From an uncultured Oscillibacter sp. (GTDB lineage Bacteria > Bacillota > Clostridia > Oscillospirales > Oscillospiraceae), in NCBI GenBank assembly GCA_946530565.1, contig CAMNAE010000008.1, forward strand, positions 1 through 15,873: a stretch of 15,873 nucleotides of DNA, given 5' to 3'. The notes below the pieces were generated by a model, which did no database searches, had not been told where the DNA came from, and saw only the letters and a list, made by a program, of their open reading frames with translations. Made by a program: the position numbers and the translations under genes. Each line of letters opens with the position of its first letter. The stretch's first letter is position 1. Shown here in pieces: positions 6,744-13,193 of this stretch.

Positions 6744-7415
6744 TTGTCCGATCTGAAGCTCTGGCGTCTGCTGGCGCCCGGCGCGTGGATGGGGGTCATC
6801 TGGCGCTTTTCCGCGCAGGACGCGCCGACGAGCGGGGATTTCTCCGACCGCCTCCTCGCCAAAACGCTCGAGCGCGTCTCGCCGAGCTATGCCGCGGCCC
6901 TGCCCGAAGTACAGGCGCAGGTGATCGAGCAATTGTCGTTCTATGAGCGCAAGGCCGCGCATATGAGTCTCTATTTCGTGCTCGCGCTGCTCTTTTCCTG
7001 GGCGCTGCACCCGCTCATCAAAGACGAGAAGCGGCGTTCATCGCTCGCGTTCGGGCTCTGCGCGCTGTATGCGGCGCTCGATGAGTTTCACCAGACCTTT
7101 GTCTCGGGGCGCAGCGGCGAAGTGCGCGACGTGTGCGTCGACGCCTCCGGCGCGCTCATCGCGCTCGTGCTGGCCTTCGCGGTGACGCGCCTTGTCTCGG
7201 GCCGCCTCCCGCCGGGGGGCGCGCTGCTGATCGCGTTGGTGCCGGCGGCGGTGCTGCTCGGGCTCTGTCTCGTCTCGCGCAGCGGGGCGCCCGATACGGT
7301 GATCGCGGTCGAGGCGCTCACAGCGCCGGTCCTCATTTGGTTCAGCCTGTGGGCCTTTTTTGCCTGGCGGCTTAGCATGCGCAGGCGCCGCGGTCAGCGC
7401 TTTTCTGCGAGATAG
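6744..7415 (+). CDS. VanZ-like family membrane protein
   Basis: 223 residues from a TTG start at 6744, chosen because GGGGAGG lies 8 bases upstream and the promoter at 6675-6703 places the transcript start near 6710. Longer in-frame ATG starts (6648, 6699, 6702) lack ribosome sites. VanZ hallmarks: the early WMGVIWRFSAQ (15-25); a membrane segment around 70-88 preceded by ERKAAH; and the conserved block DEFHQTFVSGR (113-123) then RDVCVDASGALIAL (128-141). Further hydrophobic segments lie at about 100-112, 133-150, 158-178 and 187-209. The basic tail RLSMRRRRGQR is probably cytoplasmic. VanZ proteins are linked to low-level glycopeptide resistance, but most family members have no known role. 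The 3' end overlaps the convergent aminotransferase by 22 bases. Confidence 0.85.
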   Translation: MSDLKLWRLLAPGAWMGVIWRFSAQDAPTSGDFSDRLLAKTLERVSPSYAAALPEVQAQVIEQLSFYERKAAHMSLYFVLALLFSWALHPLIKDEKRRSSLAFGLCALYAALDEFHQTFVSGRSGEVRDVCVDASGALIALVLAFAVTRLVSGRLPPGGALLIALVPAAVLLGLCLVSRSGAPDTVIAVEALTAPVLIWFSLWAFFAWRLSMRRRRGQRFSAR

Positions 7416-8590
7416 TCGTGCGTGAGCGCGCCCAGAATGTCGATGCCGCGGGTGATCTGCTCGTCGGAGGGCATCGAGTAGTTCAGGCGGAAGCCGGAGC
7501 TCACGCCGTTGGTGTCGGCCATGAAGGCAACGCCGGGCACGGTCAGAACACCCTTTTCGATGCCCTTGCGCACGAAGGGCTGCGCGTCCTTGCCGCCCGG
7601 CAGGTAGGCCATGATGAAAAGGCCGCCCTCGGGCCGCGTGAAGTGGATGTCGGGGTGGAACTTCGCGTCCATCTCGGCGAGCATGTGCGCGCATTTTTTC
7701 CGGTAGACCGCGCGGGCCTTTTCAAGGTGCCCCTCGAAGTCATAGCCGGTCATGTACTCATAGCACACATGCTGCAAAAGCGTGTTGGAGTGCACGTCGG
7801 TGCTCTGCTTGCCCACGGTGATCGGCTGCAGCAGCTCCTTCGGGAAAACGAGGTAGCCGAGCCGGAAGGCGGGGGCCATGACCTTGGAAAAGCTGCCGGC
7901 GTAGAAGACGATGCCCTCGCTGTCGCCCGCTTTGATCGGGGGGAGCGGCGTGCCGCTGAAGCGGATCTCGCCGTAGGGGTCGTCCTCGTAGATCGCAACG
8001 CCGTGCGCGGCGCAGAGCGCGTAGATCTTCGCACGCTTTTCGCTCGAGGTCGTGCCGCCGGTCGGGTTCTGGAAGTTCGGGATCATGTAGAGGAGCTTTG
8101 CGTTGGGATTCGCCTCGAGCGCCGCCTCGAGCGCGGCAAGATCCATGCCGTCATCCTCCATCGGTACGCCGACGAGCTTCGCGCCGTAGGTGCGGAAGGT
8201 GTTGAGGCAGCCGATAAAAGCGGGATCCTCAGTCAGGACCACGTCGCCCTCGTTCACGAGCGCCTTCGTCACAAGGTCGCAGCACTGCTGCGCGCCCGAG
8301 AGGATCAGAAGGTCGTTTTTCTCGAAGTCGATGCCCTTCTTCGCAAGATACTGCTTCATGTACTCGCGCAGCGGCGGATAGCCCTCGCTCAGGCCGTACT
8401 GGAGCACGGAGATCGGGTTGTCTTTCAATACGCGGTCGATGATCTCGGCGATCTCGGCGACGGGGAAGGTCTCGGCCGAGGGGTTGCCGCCGCCGAAGGA
8501 GATCATGTTGGGGTCGACGCCGAGCTTGAAGAGCTCGCGGATGATGGAGCCCTGAACGCCGCTGATGCGGCGGCTGAGAGTAAAGTCCAT
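7394..8590 (-). CDS. PLP-dependent aminotransferase, class I/II (MocR/LysN-like catalytic domain)
   Basis: 398 residues, a fold-type I aminotransferase without the GntR DNA-binding head of MocR proteins. PLP landmarks: ISFGGGNPSAETFP (30-43), LQYGLSEGYPPLRE (63-76), PNFQNPTG (171-178) with N175 expected at the ring, EDDPYGEIRF (202-211) with D204 and Y206, Schiff-base lysine K236 in GSFSKVMAPAFRLGY, and the carboxylate-binding arginine R368 in FRLNYS. Relatives transaminate 2-aminoadipate, aromatic or branched-chain amino acids; the substrate is not resolved. Start MDFTLSRRISG at 8590 with GAAGGGA upstream and a good promoter; the frame is open further upstream to 8983 but that part is antisense to mnmE. 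Divergent from mnmE; overlaps the VanZ-like gene tail to tail. Confidence 0.9.
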   Translation of the reverse strand: MDFTLSRRISGVQGSIIRELFKLGVDPNMISFGGGNPSAETFPVAEIAEIIDRVLKDNPISVLQYGLSEGYPPLREYMKQYLAKKGIDFEKNDLLILSGAQQCCDLVTKALVNEGDVVLTEDPAFIGCLNTFRTYGAKLVGVPMEDDGMDLAALEAALEANPNAKLLYMIPNFQNPTGGTTSSEKRAKIYALCAAHGVAIYEDDPYGEIRFSGTPLPPIKAGDSEGIVFYAGSFSKVMAPAFRLGYLVFPKELLQPITVGKQSTDVHSNTLLQHVCYEYMTGYDFEGHLEKARAVYRKKCAHMLAEMDAKFHPDIHFTRPEGGLFIMAYLPGGKDAQPFVRKGIEKGVLTVPGVAFMADTNGVSSGFRLNYSMPSDEQITRGIDILGALTHDYLAEKR

Positions 8591-8639
8591 GTTGAACAAT
8601 CCCTTCTGCTTGATAATAGCGAGAATATAGCAGGAATGC

Positions 8640-8653
8640 GCGGTATTTACCGC
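8640..8653. promoter_or_regulatory. Palindrome at the aminotransferase transcription start
   Basis: GCGGTA (8640-8645), two-base centre TT, TACCGC (8648-8653). It lies immediately downstream of the minus-strand -10 box (8657-8662), covering the expected start site. A typical position for a repressor operator; a short leader hairpin is the alternative. Confidence 0.4.
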
Positions 8654-8656
8654 AAC

Positions 8657-8685
8657 AGTATACACCCGCCGGGGGCGGCTTGCAA
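8657..8685 (-). promoter_or_regulatory. Promoter of the aminotransferase
   Basis: On the minus strand TTGCAA (plus 8680-8685), 17-base spacer, TATACT (plus 8657-8662), about 70 bases before the ATG at 8590. No equally good promoter is visible for the divergent mnmE in the same interval. Confidence 0.7.
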
Positions 8686-8716
8686 GGGCTCCCGCGCTTT
8701 TGGGACGGAGGTTTTT

Positions 8717-10096
8717 ATGAGTGATGTGATCGCGGCGCTCTCCACGGCGCCGGGAATTGCGGGCATCGGGATCGTGCGCGTTTCGGGCGAGGGCTGCTTT
8801 AAAGTGTGCTCTCGGGTCTTTCGCCCCGGCGGCGGGCGGAGCTTCGAAGATCTTTCGCCGCGGCGGCTGTATCTCGGGACGGCGCTGGACGCCGCCGGCC
8901 GCCCGATCGACAGATGCATGGCCGTCCGCTTCGTCTCCCCGCACAGCTATACCGGCGAGGACGCCGCCGAGTTCCACTGCCACGGCTCTCCGGTCGTCCT
9001 GCGCGAGCTCCTCTCCGCGCTCTTCGCCGCGGGCGCACGGCAGGCAAGAGCCGGCGAGTTCACCGAGCGCGCGTTTTTCTCAGGCCGCATGGACCTCACC
9101 GAGGCGGAGGCGGTCGGGGACCTCATCCACGCCGCATCACCCGCCGCCGCGAGAAACGCGCTTGCTCAGCTGGGCGGAGCGCTGCGGCGGAGGCTCGCTC
9201 CGATCGAGCAGAAGCTGCTCGATGTCTGCTCCCGCTTTTACGCGGTCGTCGATTACCCGGACGAGGACATTTCGGACGTGCAGCCGCAGGAGATCGCCGC
9301 GGCGCTCGATTTTGCCGAGGCGGAGCTGACGGCGCTCATCGGCACTGCCCGCAGCGGACGGCTCATCAAATCAGGTCTTCCGACCGTGCTTCTGGGAAGG
9401 CCCAACAGCGGCAAGAGCGCGCTTTTCAACCGCCTGGCCGGGTTCGACCGCGCGATCGTGACCGACATCCCCGGTACGACGCGCGATACGCTCGAGGAGA
9501 ACGTGCTCGCCGGCGAGACGCTGCTGCGTCTTGTCGATACGGCGGGACTGCGGGTCAGCGGCGACGCGGTGGAGCGGCTCGGCGTCGCGCGCAGCGAGCG
9601 CGCGGCGGAGGAGGCGGAGCTCGCGCTCGTGCTGATCGACGCGGCCGCAGAGCCGACCGACGAGGATCTGCGCGCGCTGCGCCTGGCCGCCGGGGCGCCG
9701 AAGTACATCCTGCTGCGCTCCCGCTGTGACCTGTGCGAAAAGCCGACGGCGCTCCGGATCCCGCCGGAATGCCCCGCGCCGCTCTCCGTCATCCGCGTGT
9801 CTTCCAAAACAGGCGAGGGACTGGAGGATCTGAAGGCCCTGCTCTCCTCATTCACCGAAGACGCGCTCGCGCACGCGGAAGGTCAAAATTTGACCGACGC
9901 GCGGCAGGAGGACGCCTCCCGCCGCGCGCTCGCGGCGGTCAGACGCGCGAAGGATGCCTTCGCGGCCGGCTTCACGCCCGACGCGATCCTGACGGACGCC
10001 GAGGAGGCGCTCAGCGCGCTCGGCGAGCTTGACGGCAGGACCGCGCGCGAGGAGATCACGGCCGAGATCTTCTCGAAGTTCTGCGTGGGGAAATAA
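8717..10096 (+). CDS. mnmE: tRNA uridine-5-carboxymethylaminomethyl modification GTPase MnmE
   Basis: 459 residues, standard length. With MnmG, MnmE modifies U34 of tRNAs reading two-codon boxes. The N-terminal folate-binding domain opens IAALSTAPGIAGIGIVRVSG (about 5-24); the helical domain carries FTERAFFSGRMDLTEAEAV (115-133). The inserted G domain has G1 GRPNSGKS (227-234), the conserved TDIPGTTRD (249-257) and G3 DTAG (274-277). The C-terminus ends FCVGK with the conserved cysteine C456. The G4 motif is unusual: SRCD at 335-338 in place of NKxD. The start ATG at 8717 has GGACGGAGG 5 bases upstream; an open frame extends much further upstream but is antisense to the aminotransferase. mnmG, often adjacent, is not in the window. 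The stop codon abuts the structured repeat. Confidence 0.96.
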   Translation: MSDVIAALSTAPGIAGIGIVRVSGEGCFKVCSRVFRPGGGRSFEDLSPRRLYLGTALDAAGRPIDRCMAVRFVSPHSYTGEDAAEFHCHGSPVVLRELLSALFAAGARQARAGEFTERAFFSGRMDLTEAEAVGDLIHAASPAAARNALAQLGGALRRRLAPIEQKLLDVCSRFYAVVDYPDEDISDVQPQEIAAALDFAEAELTALIGTARSGRLIKSGLPTVLLGRPNSGKSALFNRLAGFDRAIVTDIPGTTRDTLEENVLAGETLLRLVDTAGLRVSGDAVERLGVARSERAAEEAELALVLIDAAAEPTDEDLRALRLAAGAPKYILLRSRCDLCEKPTALRIPPECPAPLSVIRVSSKTGEGLEDLKALLSSFTEDALAHAEGQNLTDARQEDASRRALAAVRRAKDAFAAGFTPDAILTDAEEALSALGELDGRTAREEITAEIFSKFCVGK

Positions 10097-10290
10097 TACT
10101 GATTTCCAATAAAACGCTTGAATTTCAAGCGTTTTAAGCGCAGCGCTGCTGCGCTGTGCGAGGCTGACGCCTCGCGCGAAATCAGTATTGCACGGCTTCT
10201 TCAAGGCGCCTCGGCGCCTTTGCCTGTGAGCTATTTTAGCTCACAGGCAATCAAACGATTATAAATCGTTTGATTGAAGATTAGTATAAG
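10096..10290 (+). repeat. Structured dispersed repeat, copy A (two three-armed domains, MITE-like ends)
   Basis: 195 bases starting at the last base of the mnmE stop codon. Domain 1: the stem AATACTGATTT (10095-10105) pairs with 10179-10189 and encloses three hairpins: 10111-10121/10125-10135 (11 bp), 10137-10144/10148-10155 (8 bp) and 10158-10164/10169-10175 (7 bp). Domain 2: TCTTCAA (10198-10204) pairs with 10274-10280 and encloses 10205-10210/10213-10218, 10221-10233/10237-10249 (13 bp) and 10249-10260/10264-10275 (12 bp; shares one base). The first 21 bases and the reverse complement of the last block (10263-10283 to 10287 region) match at 17 of 21 positions. A second copy lies at 15154-15347. 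I do not recognise the family. Confidence 0.85.
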
Positions 10291-10292
10291 AT

Positions 10293-10312
10293 ATCGCCAG
10301 AATATCGGCGAT
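10293..10312 (+). other. Small hairpin between repeat A and the terminator
   Basis: ATCGCC (10293-10298) pairs with GGCGAT (10307-10312) around an 8-base loop. It is absent after repeat copy B, so it is not part of the repeat. Function unknown. Confidence 0.35.
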
Positions 10313-10315
10313 CCA

Positions 10316-10345
10316 AAAACCGCATCCGCTGTCGGATGCGGTTTT
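10316..10345 (+). terminator. Terminator downstream of mnmE and repeat A
   Basis: AAAACCGCATCCG (10316-10328), loop CTGT, CGGATGCGGTTTT (10333-10345): a 13-bp perfect stem running into T residues. On the opposite strand it ends in five T, so it can work both ways. It places repeat A inside the expected mnmE 3' untranslated region. Confidence 0.85.
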
Positions 10346-10385
10346 GCTCTATACAAAAAATTATTATAAAAGCCACAAAATATGG

Positions 10386-10414
10386 TTTACAAAACCGGAT
10401 TTGCGTGGTATGAT
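10386..10414 (+). promoter_or_regulatory. Promoter of the DUF1836-DegV-prmA operon
   Basis: TTTACA (10386-10391), 17-base spacer, TATGAT (10409-10414). An A/T-rich tract at about 10352-10380 just upstream resembles an UP element and contrasts with the GC-rich surroundings. Expected start near 10421, giving a leader of about 108 bases. Confidence 0.75.
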
Positions 10415-10445
10415 AGGGGCCGTCAGTTGAGGCGATCCCGCAAAT

Positions 10446-10483
10446 AGCACCGGCAGGCGCAAAAGACGGCGCCGCGCGGTGCT
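10446..10483 (+). other. Hairpin in the DUF1836 leader
   Basis: AGCACCG (10446-10452) pairs with CGGTGCT (10477-10483), with an inner stem GGCGC (10456-10460) / GCGCC (10469-10473). It sits mid-leader, well before the ribosome site at 10516-10520. No known riboswitch consensus is recognised. Confidence 0.35.
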
Positions 10484-10528
10484 GCCTTATGAAAGCTGCC
10501 GAAATCTCGACGAACAGGAGTGCCCGCA

Positions 10529-11161
10529 ATGAAGGATCAGAAGGCCGCGCTCAGGGAGTGCGCGGAGACGCTGCGCCATCAGCGCCCACACTCGTGGGAG
10601 GAGTTCCCGGACTTCCCGCTCTACATGGATCAGCTTTTGGCCTACATCAACAACCAGCAGATCATCACCGCCGACGATGACGACGGGCTCACCGCCGCCA
10701 TGGTCAACAACTACACGAAAAGCGGCCTGGTGCCGCGGGCCGAGGGCAAGAAGTACAGCCGCGACCACATCGCGTACTTAACGGCGGTATGCACATTGAA
10801 GCACGCGCTGGCCGCGCGGGACCTCGATCTGCTGCTGCGCGAGGAGCTGCGCGGCGAGAGCAATGTCGAGCAGGGCTACCGGAGGCTGTGCCGCACGCTC
10901 GACCGCGTTTTAAACGAGATCTCCGGCGAGATGGACGACGTCTCCGGCCGGCTGAGCCTTGCTGACGGTGCGATCCACTTTGCGGTATTGAGCTACGCCG
11001 CGGCGGTCGCGGGCAGCCGCTACCTGACCCTTTTGAAAGAGGAGAAGGCCGAGGAGCTGGCCGAGGAGCGGCAGCGTGAGCTCGAGGCGAAGGAACTGAA
11101 AAAACAATCGCGCAGGAGCGCGAAAAAGAAGAAATCGGAGGACGAAGAGACCCATGAATGA
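10529..11161 (+). CDS. DUF1836 domain-containing protein
   Basis: 210 residues. The DUF1836 core is recognisable: SWEEFPDFPLYMDQLLAYI (about 22-40), MVNNYTKSGLVP (58-69) and KKYSRDHIAYLTAVCTLKHAL (about 74-94), a pattern resembling a helix-turn-helix region of MerR-like type. The family is widespread in Firmicutes with no established role; DNA binding is inference. The C-terminus (about 172-210) is a charged helix with runs of Glu and Lys (EEKAEELAEERQRELE, then KKQSRRSAKKKK), probably a coiled coil or nucleic-acid-contacting tail. The start at 10529 is preferred over an in-frame GTG at 10520 because AGGAG (10516-10520) ends 8 bases before it. The stop overlaps the DegV start by 8 bases, so expression is coupled. 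Confidence 0.82.
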   Translation: MKDQKAALRECAETLRHQRPHSWEEFPDFPLYMDQLLAYINNQQIITADDDDGLTAAMVNNYTKSGLVPRAEGKKYSRDHIAYLTAVCTLKHALAARDLDLLLREELRGESNVEQGYRRLCRTLDRVLNEISGEMDDVSGRLSLADGAIHFAVLSYAAAVAGSRYLTLLKEEKAEELAEERQRELEAKELKKQSRRSAKKKKSEDEETHE

Positions 11162-12032
11162 CTATGTGATCATGAGCGACAGCAGCTGCGATCTGGAAGC
11201 GGGGATGGCGAAGGAGCTTGAGCTCATCACCCCGCCCCTGCATGTGCTGATCGGCGGCGAGACCTTTAAAAACTACCTCGATTGGCGCGAGATCAGCCCC
11301 GAGGACTTCTACGGGCGCCTGCGCGCCGGACAGATGGGCAAGACCTCTGCCGTGAACGTGAGCGAGTTTGAAGAGGAGATGCGTGCGGTCTGCGCAAAGG
11401 GCCTCGACATCCTCTGCCTCTCCTTCTCCTCCGGCCTCTCCACGACCTACCAGTCCGCCTGCATCGCGGCCGAGACGATCCGCAGGGAGTTCCCGGAGCG
11501 GACGATCGAGGTCGTCGACACGCTCTGCGCGGCGCTCGGCCAGGGGCTCATTTTAAAGCTCTGCGTCGACCAGAAGCGCGCGGGCAAGAGCCTCATCGAG
11601 GTACGCGATTACTGCGAGAACAACAAGCTGCGCATCAACTCCTGGATCACGGTCGACAGCCTTGACACGCTCAAGCGCGGCGGCCGCATCAGCCCGACCG
11701 CGGCCTTCTTTGGCACGATGCTCTCGATCAAGCCGGTCATCCACGTGGACGACGAGGGCAAGCTGATCCCGATGATGAAGATCCGCGGGCGCAAGCAGGC
11801 ACTTACGGCACTGGCCGAAAAATTCGCGGCCGTCTATGACCCGGCCTGTCCCGAGGCCTGGATCTCCCACGGCGACAGCATCGAGGATGTGAAGTACCTC
11901 GAAAGCGAGATCACGCGTCTGACCGGCGTCGACAAGTTCGTCGTGAACCTGCTCGGCCCCGTCATCGGCAGCCACACCGGTCCCGGACTGATCGCGCTGT
12001 TCTTCCTCGGCCGCGCCGGCATGGGGAGATAA
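11154..12032 (+). CDS. DegV family fatty-acid-binding protein
   Basis: 292 residues, typical size. DegV/FakB landmarks: SDSSCDL (8-14), TSAVNVSEF (64-72, the usual TSxPS loop), LSFSSGLSTTYQSA (89-102) with the lipid-carboxylate serine, VVDTLCAALGQG (120-131), DTLKRGGRIS (171-180), MLSIKPVIHVDDEGKL (189-204) and IGSHTGPG (271-278). FakB-type members hold a fatty acid for phosphorylation by FakA; no FakA-type kinase is in the window, so participation in that pathway is family inference. Translation starts at ATG 11154, inside the end of the DUF1836 gene; GGAGG (11137-11141) is about 12 bases upstream. It is the middle gene of the operon, with prmA 12 bases downstream. Confidence 0.93.
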   Translation: MNDYVIMSDSSCDLEAGMAKELELITPPLHVLIGGETFKNYLDWREISPEDFYGRLRAGQMGKTSAVNVSEFEEEMRAVCAKGLDILCLSFSSGLSTTYQSACIAAETIRREFPERTIEVVDTLCAALGQGLILKLCVDQKRAGKSLIEVRDYCENNKLRINSWITVDSLDTLKRGGRISPTAAFFGTMLSIKPVIHVDDEGKLIPMMKIRGRKQALTALAEKFAAVYDPACPEAWISHGDSIEDVKYLESEITRLTGVDKFVVNLLGPVIGSHTGPGLIALFFLGRAGMGR

Positions 12033-12044
12033 GGAGAAAAACCG

Positions 12045-13016
12045 ATGAACTGGCTTGCACTGCACATCGACACGAACCATCTCGGGCTCGATACGGTCGA
12101 AGCGCTCCTCTCGGGCCTCGGGATCGACGGCATCGCGGTCGAGGACGAGGAGGAGTTCCAGGACTTCCTCGCGGAGAACCGCGACGCCTGGGACTATGTG
12201 GACGAGGACCTGGAGAAGGCCATGCGCGGCCGCTCCCGCGTCACGTTCTATGTCGAGGAGAACGAGACCGGCTTTTCCCGGATGGCGCAGGTGCGCATCG
12301 CCCTGCAGAGCCTCAAGGAGAACCGGAAGGATCTCGGCTCGCTCCTGATGACCGTCGACAAGCTGAAAAACGAGGACTGGGAGACGAGCTGGAAGCAGTA
12401 CTATGAGCTCTCTCCGGTCGGCGGGAAGCTCCTGATCACGCCCGAGTGGCTCAAAGACACGATCCCCGAGGGCGAGACGCGCATTCCGCTGCTGCTCGAC
12501 CCGGGCCTCACCTTCGGCACCGGGAACCACGCGACGACGCGGCTGTGTCTCGAGCTCCTTGAGGGCATCGTAAAGGGCGGCGAAAAGGTGCTCGACCTCG
12601 GCTGCGGCAGCGGCATCCTCTCGATCGCGGCAAGACTTCTCGGCGCGCGCGAGGCGCTCGCGATCGACATCGACGACAAGTGCGAGCGCGTGGCTGTGGA
12701 GAACGCCGCGCTCAACTGCATCACCGGCGACGGCTACCGCGTGCGCATCGGCAACGTGCTCTCGGATGAGGCGCTGCAGCAGGAGATCGGCTCCGGCTGG
12801 GACATCGCCCTTGCGAACATCGTGGCCGACGTCGTGATCCCGCTTTCCGGGATGGTCGCGCGCTTTGTAAAGCCCGGCGGATACTTCCTCTGCTCAGGCA
12901 TCATCGACCACCGCGCCTCTGAGACCGAAAGCGCCCTGAAGGCCGCCGGACTCACGGTTTTGGAGCACCGCAGCGCTTCCGACTGGCACGCGTTTTTATG
13001 CCGCCTGCCGGAATGA
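12045..13016 (+). CDS. prmA: Ribosomal protein L11 methyltransferase PrmA
   Basis: 323 residues. N-terminal substrate-recognition domain (1 to about 105), linker, then the catalytic domain. PrmA signatures: NEDWETSWKQYY (109-120), VGGKLLITPEW (125-135), LLDPGLTFGTGNHATTRLCL (150-169), SAM motif I VLDLGCGSGILSIAA (182-196), acidic D208 in AIDID, and the catalytic-pocket block LANIVADVVIPL (256-267), ending with the SGII strand (284-287). It trimethylates lysines and the N-terminus of ribosomal protein L11 using S-adenosylmethionine. AAGGAG precedes the start by about 8 bases. Last gene of the operon; a strong terminator follows. rsmE, a frequent partner, is not adjacent. Confidence 0.95.
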   Translation: MNWLALHIDTNHLGLDTVEALLSGLGIDGIAVEDEEEFQDFLAENRDAWDYVDEDLEKAMRGRSRVTFYVEENETGFSRMAQVRIALQSLKENRKDLGSLLMTVDKLKNEDWETSWKQYYELSPVGGKLLITPEWLKDTIPEGETRIPLLLDPGLTFGTGNHATTRLCLELLEGIVKGGEKVLDLGCGSGILSIAARLLGAREALAIDIDDKCERVAVENAALNCITGDGYRVRIGNVLSDEALQQEIGSGWDIALANIVADVVIPLSGMVARFVKPGGYFLCSGIIDHRASETESALKAAGLTVLEHRSASDWHAFLCRLPE

Positions 13017-13049
13017 CGCGGCAAGGATCCCCAAACGGCTGAAAAAATC

Positions 13050-13080
13050 ATGCACCTGCCGCGGGCGGGTGCATTTTTTT
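13050..13080 (+). terminator. Terminator of the DUF1836-DegV-prmA operon
   Basis: TGCACCTGCC (13051-13060), loop GCG, GGCGGGTGCA (13064-13073), one G.U pair in the stem, then seven T (13074-13080). The A-run before the stem could extend pairing with the T-run and make it two-way. Confidence 0.92.
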
Positions 13081-13115
13081 ATCAAATTGTTGTGGCTTTT
13101 CCGTTAAGTCTGTGA

Positions 13116-13121
13116 TATACT
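13116..13121 (+). promoter_or_regulatory. Probable -10 box of the VanW gene
   Basis: TATACT preceded by TGTGA. The -35 is unclear: TTGTGG at 13090-13095 is 20 bases upstream, longer than usual, and the 17-base position (TGGCTT) is a poor match. The prmA terminator immediately upstream requires a new promoter here. Confidence 0.45.
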
Positions 13122-13145
13122 CAACCAGATATAGAGAAAACTGCG

Positions 13146-13168
13146 TTTTTGCGCTTTTGCGCGAAAAA
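13146..13168 (+). other. Leader hairpin upstream of the VanW gene
   Basis: TTTTTGCGC (13146-13154), loop TTTT, GCGC (13159-13162), a bulged G, AAAAA (13164-13168). It lies in the predicted leader, about 12 bases before the ribosome site AAGGTGA (13180-13186). Function unknown. Confidence 0.35.
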
Positions 13169-13193
13169 AAGATGGAGACAAGGTGATTTGCAG

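Noticed and set aside
7418..8716. Upstream in-frame extension of mnmE
   Set aside because: It is antisense to the aminotransferase; the known MnmE N-terminus begins at 8717 with a good ribosome site.
8591..8983. N-terminal extension of the aminotransferase
   Set aside because: It overlaps mnmE on the other strand, and a promoter plus ribosome site place the start at 8590.
10095..10189. Cloverleaf-like domain of repeat A as a tRNA gene
   Set aside because: Stem lengths and loops do not fit: three-base loops, no anticodon loop of seven, no GTTCRA-type T loop, no acceptor end.
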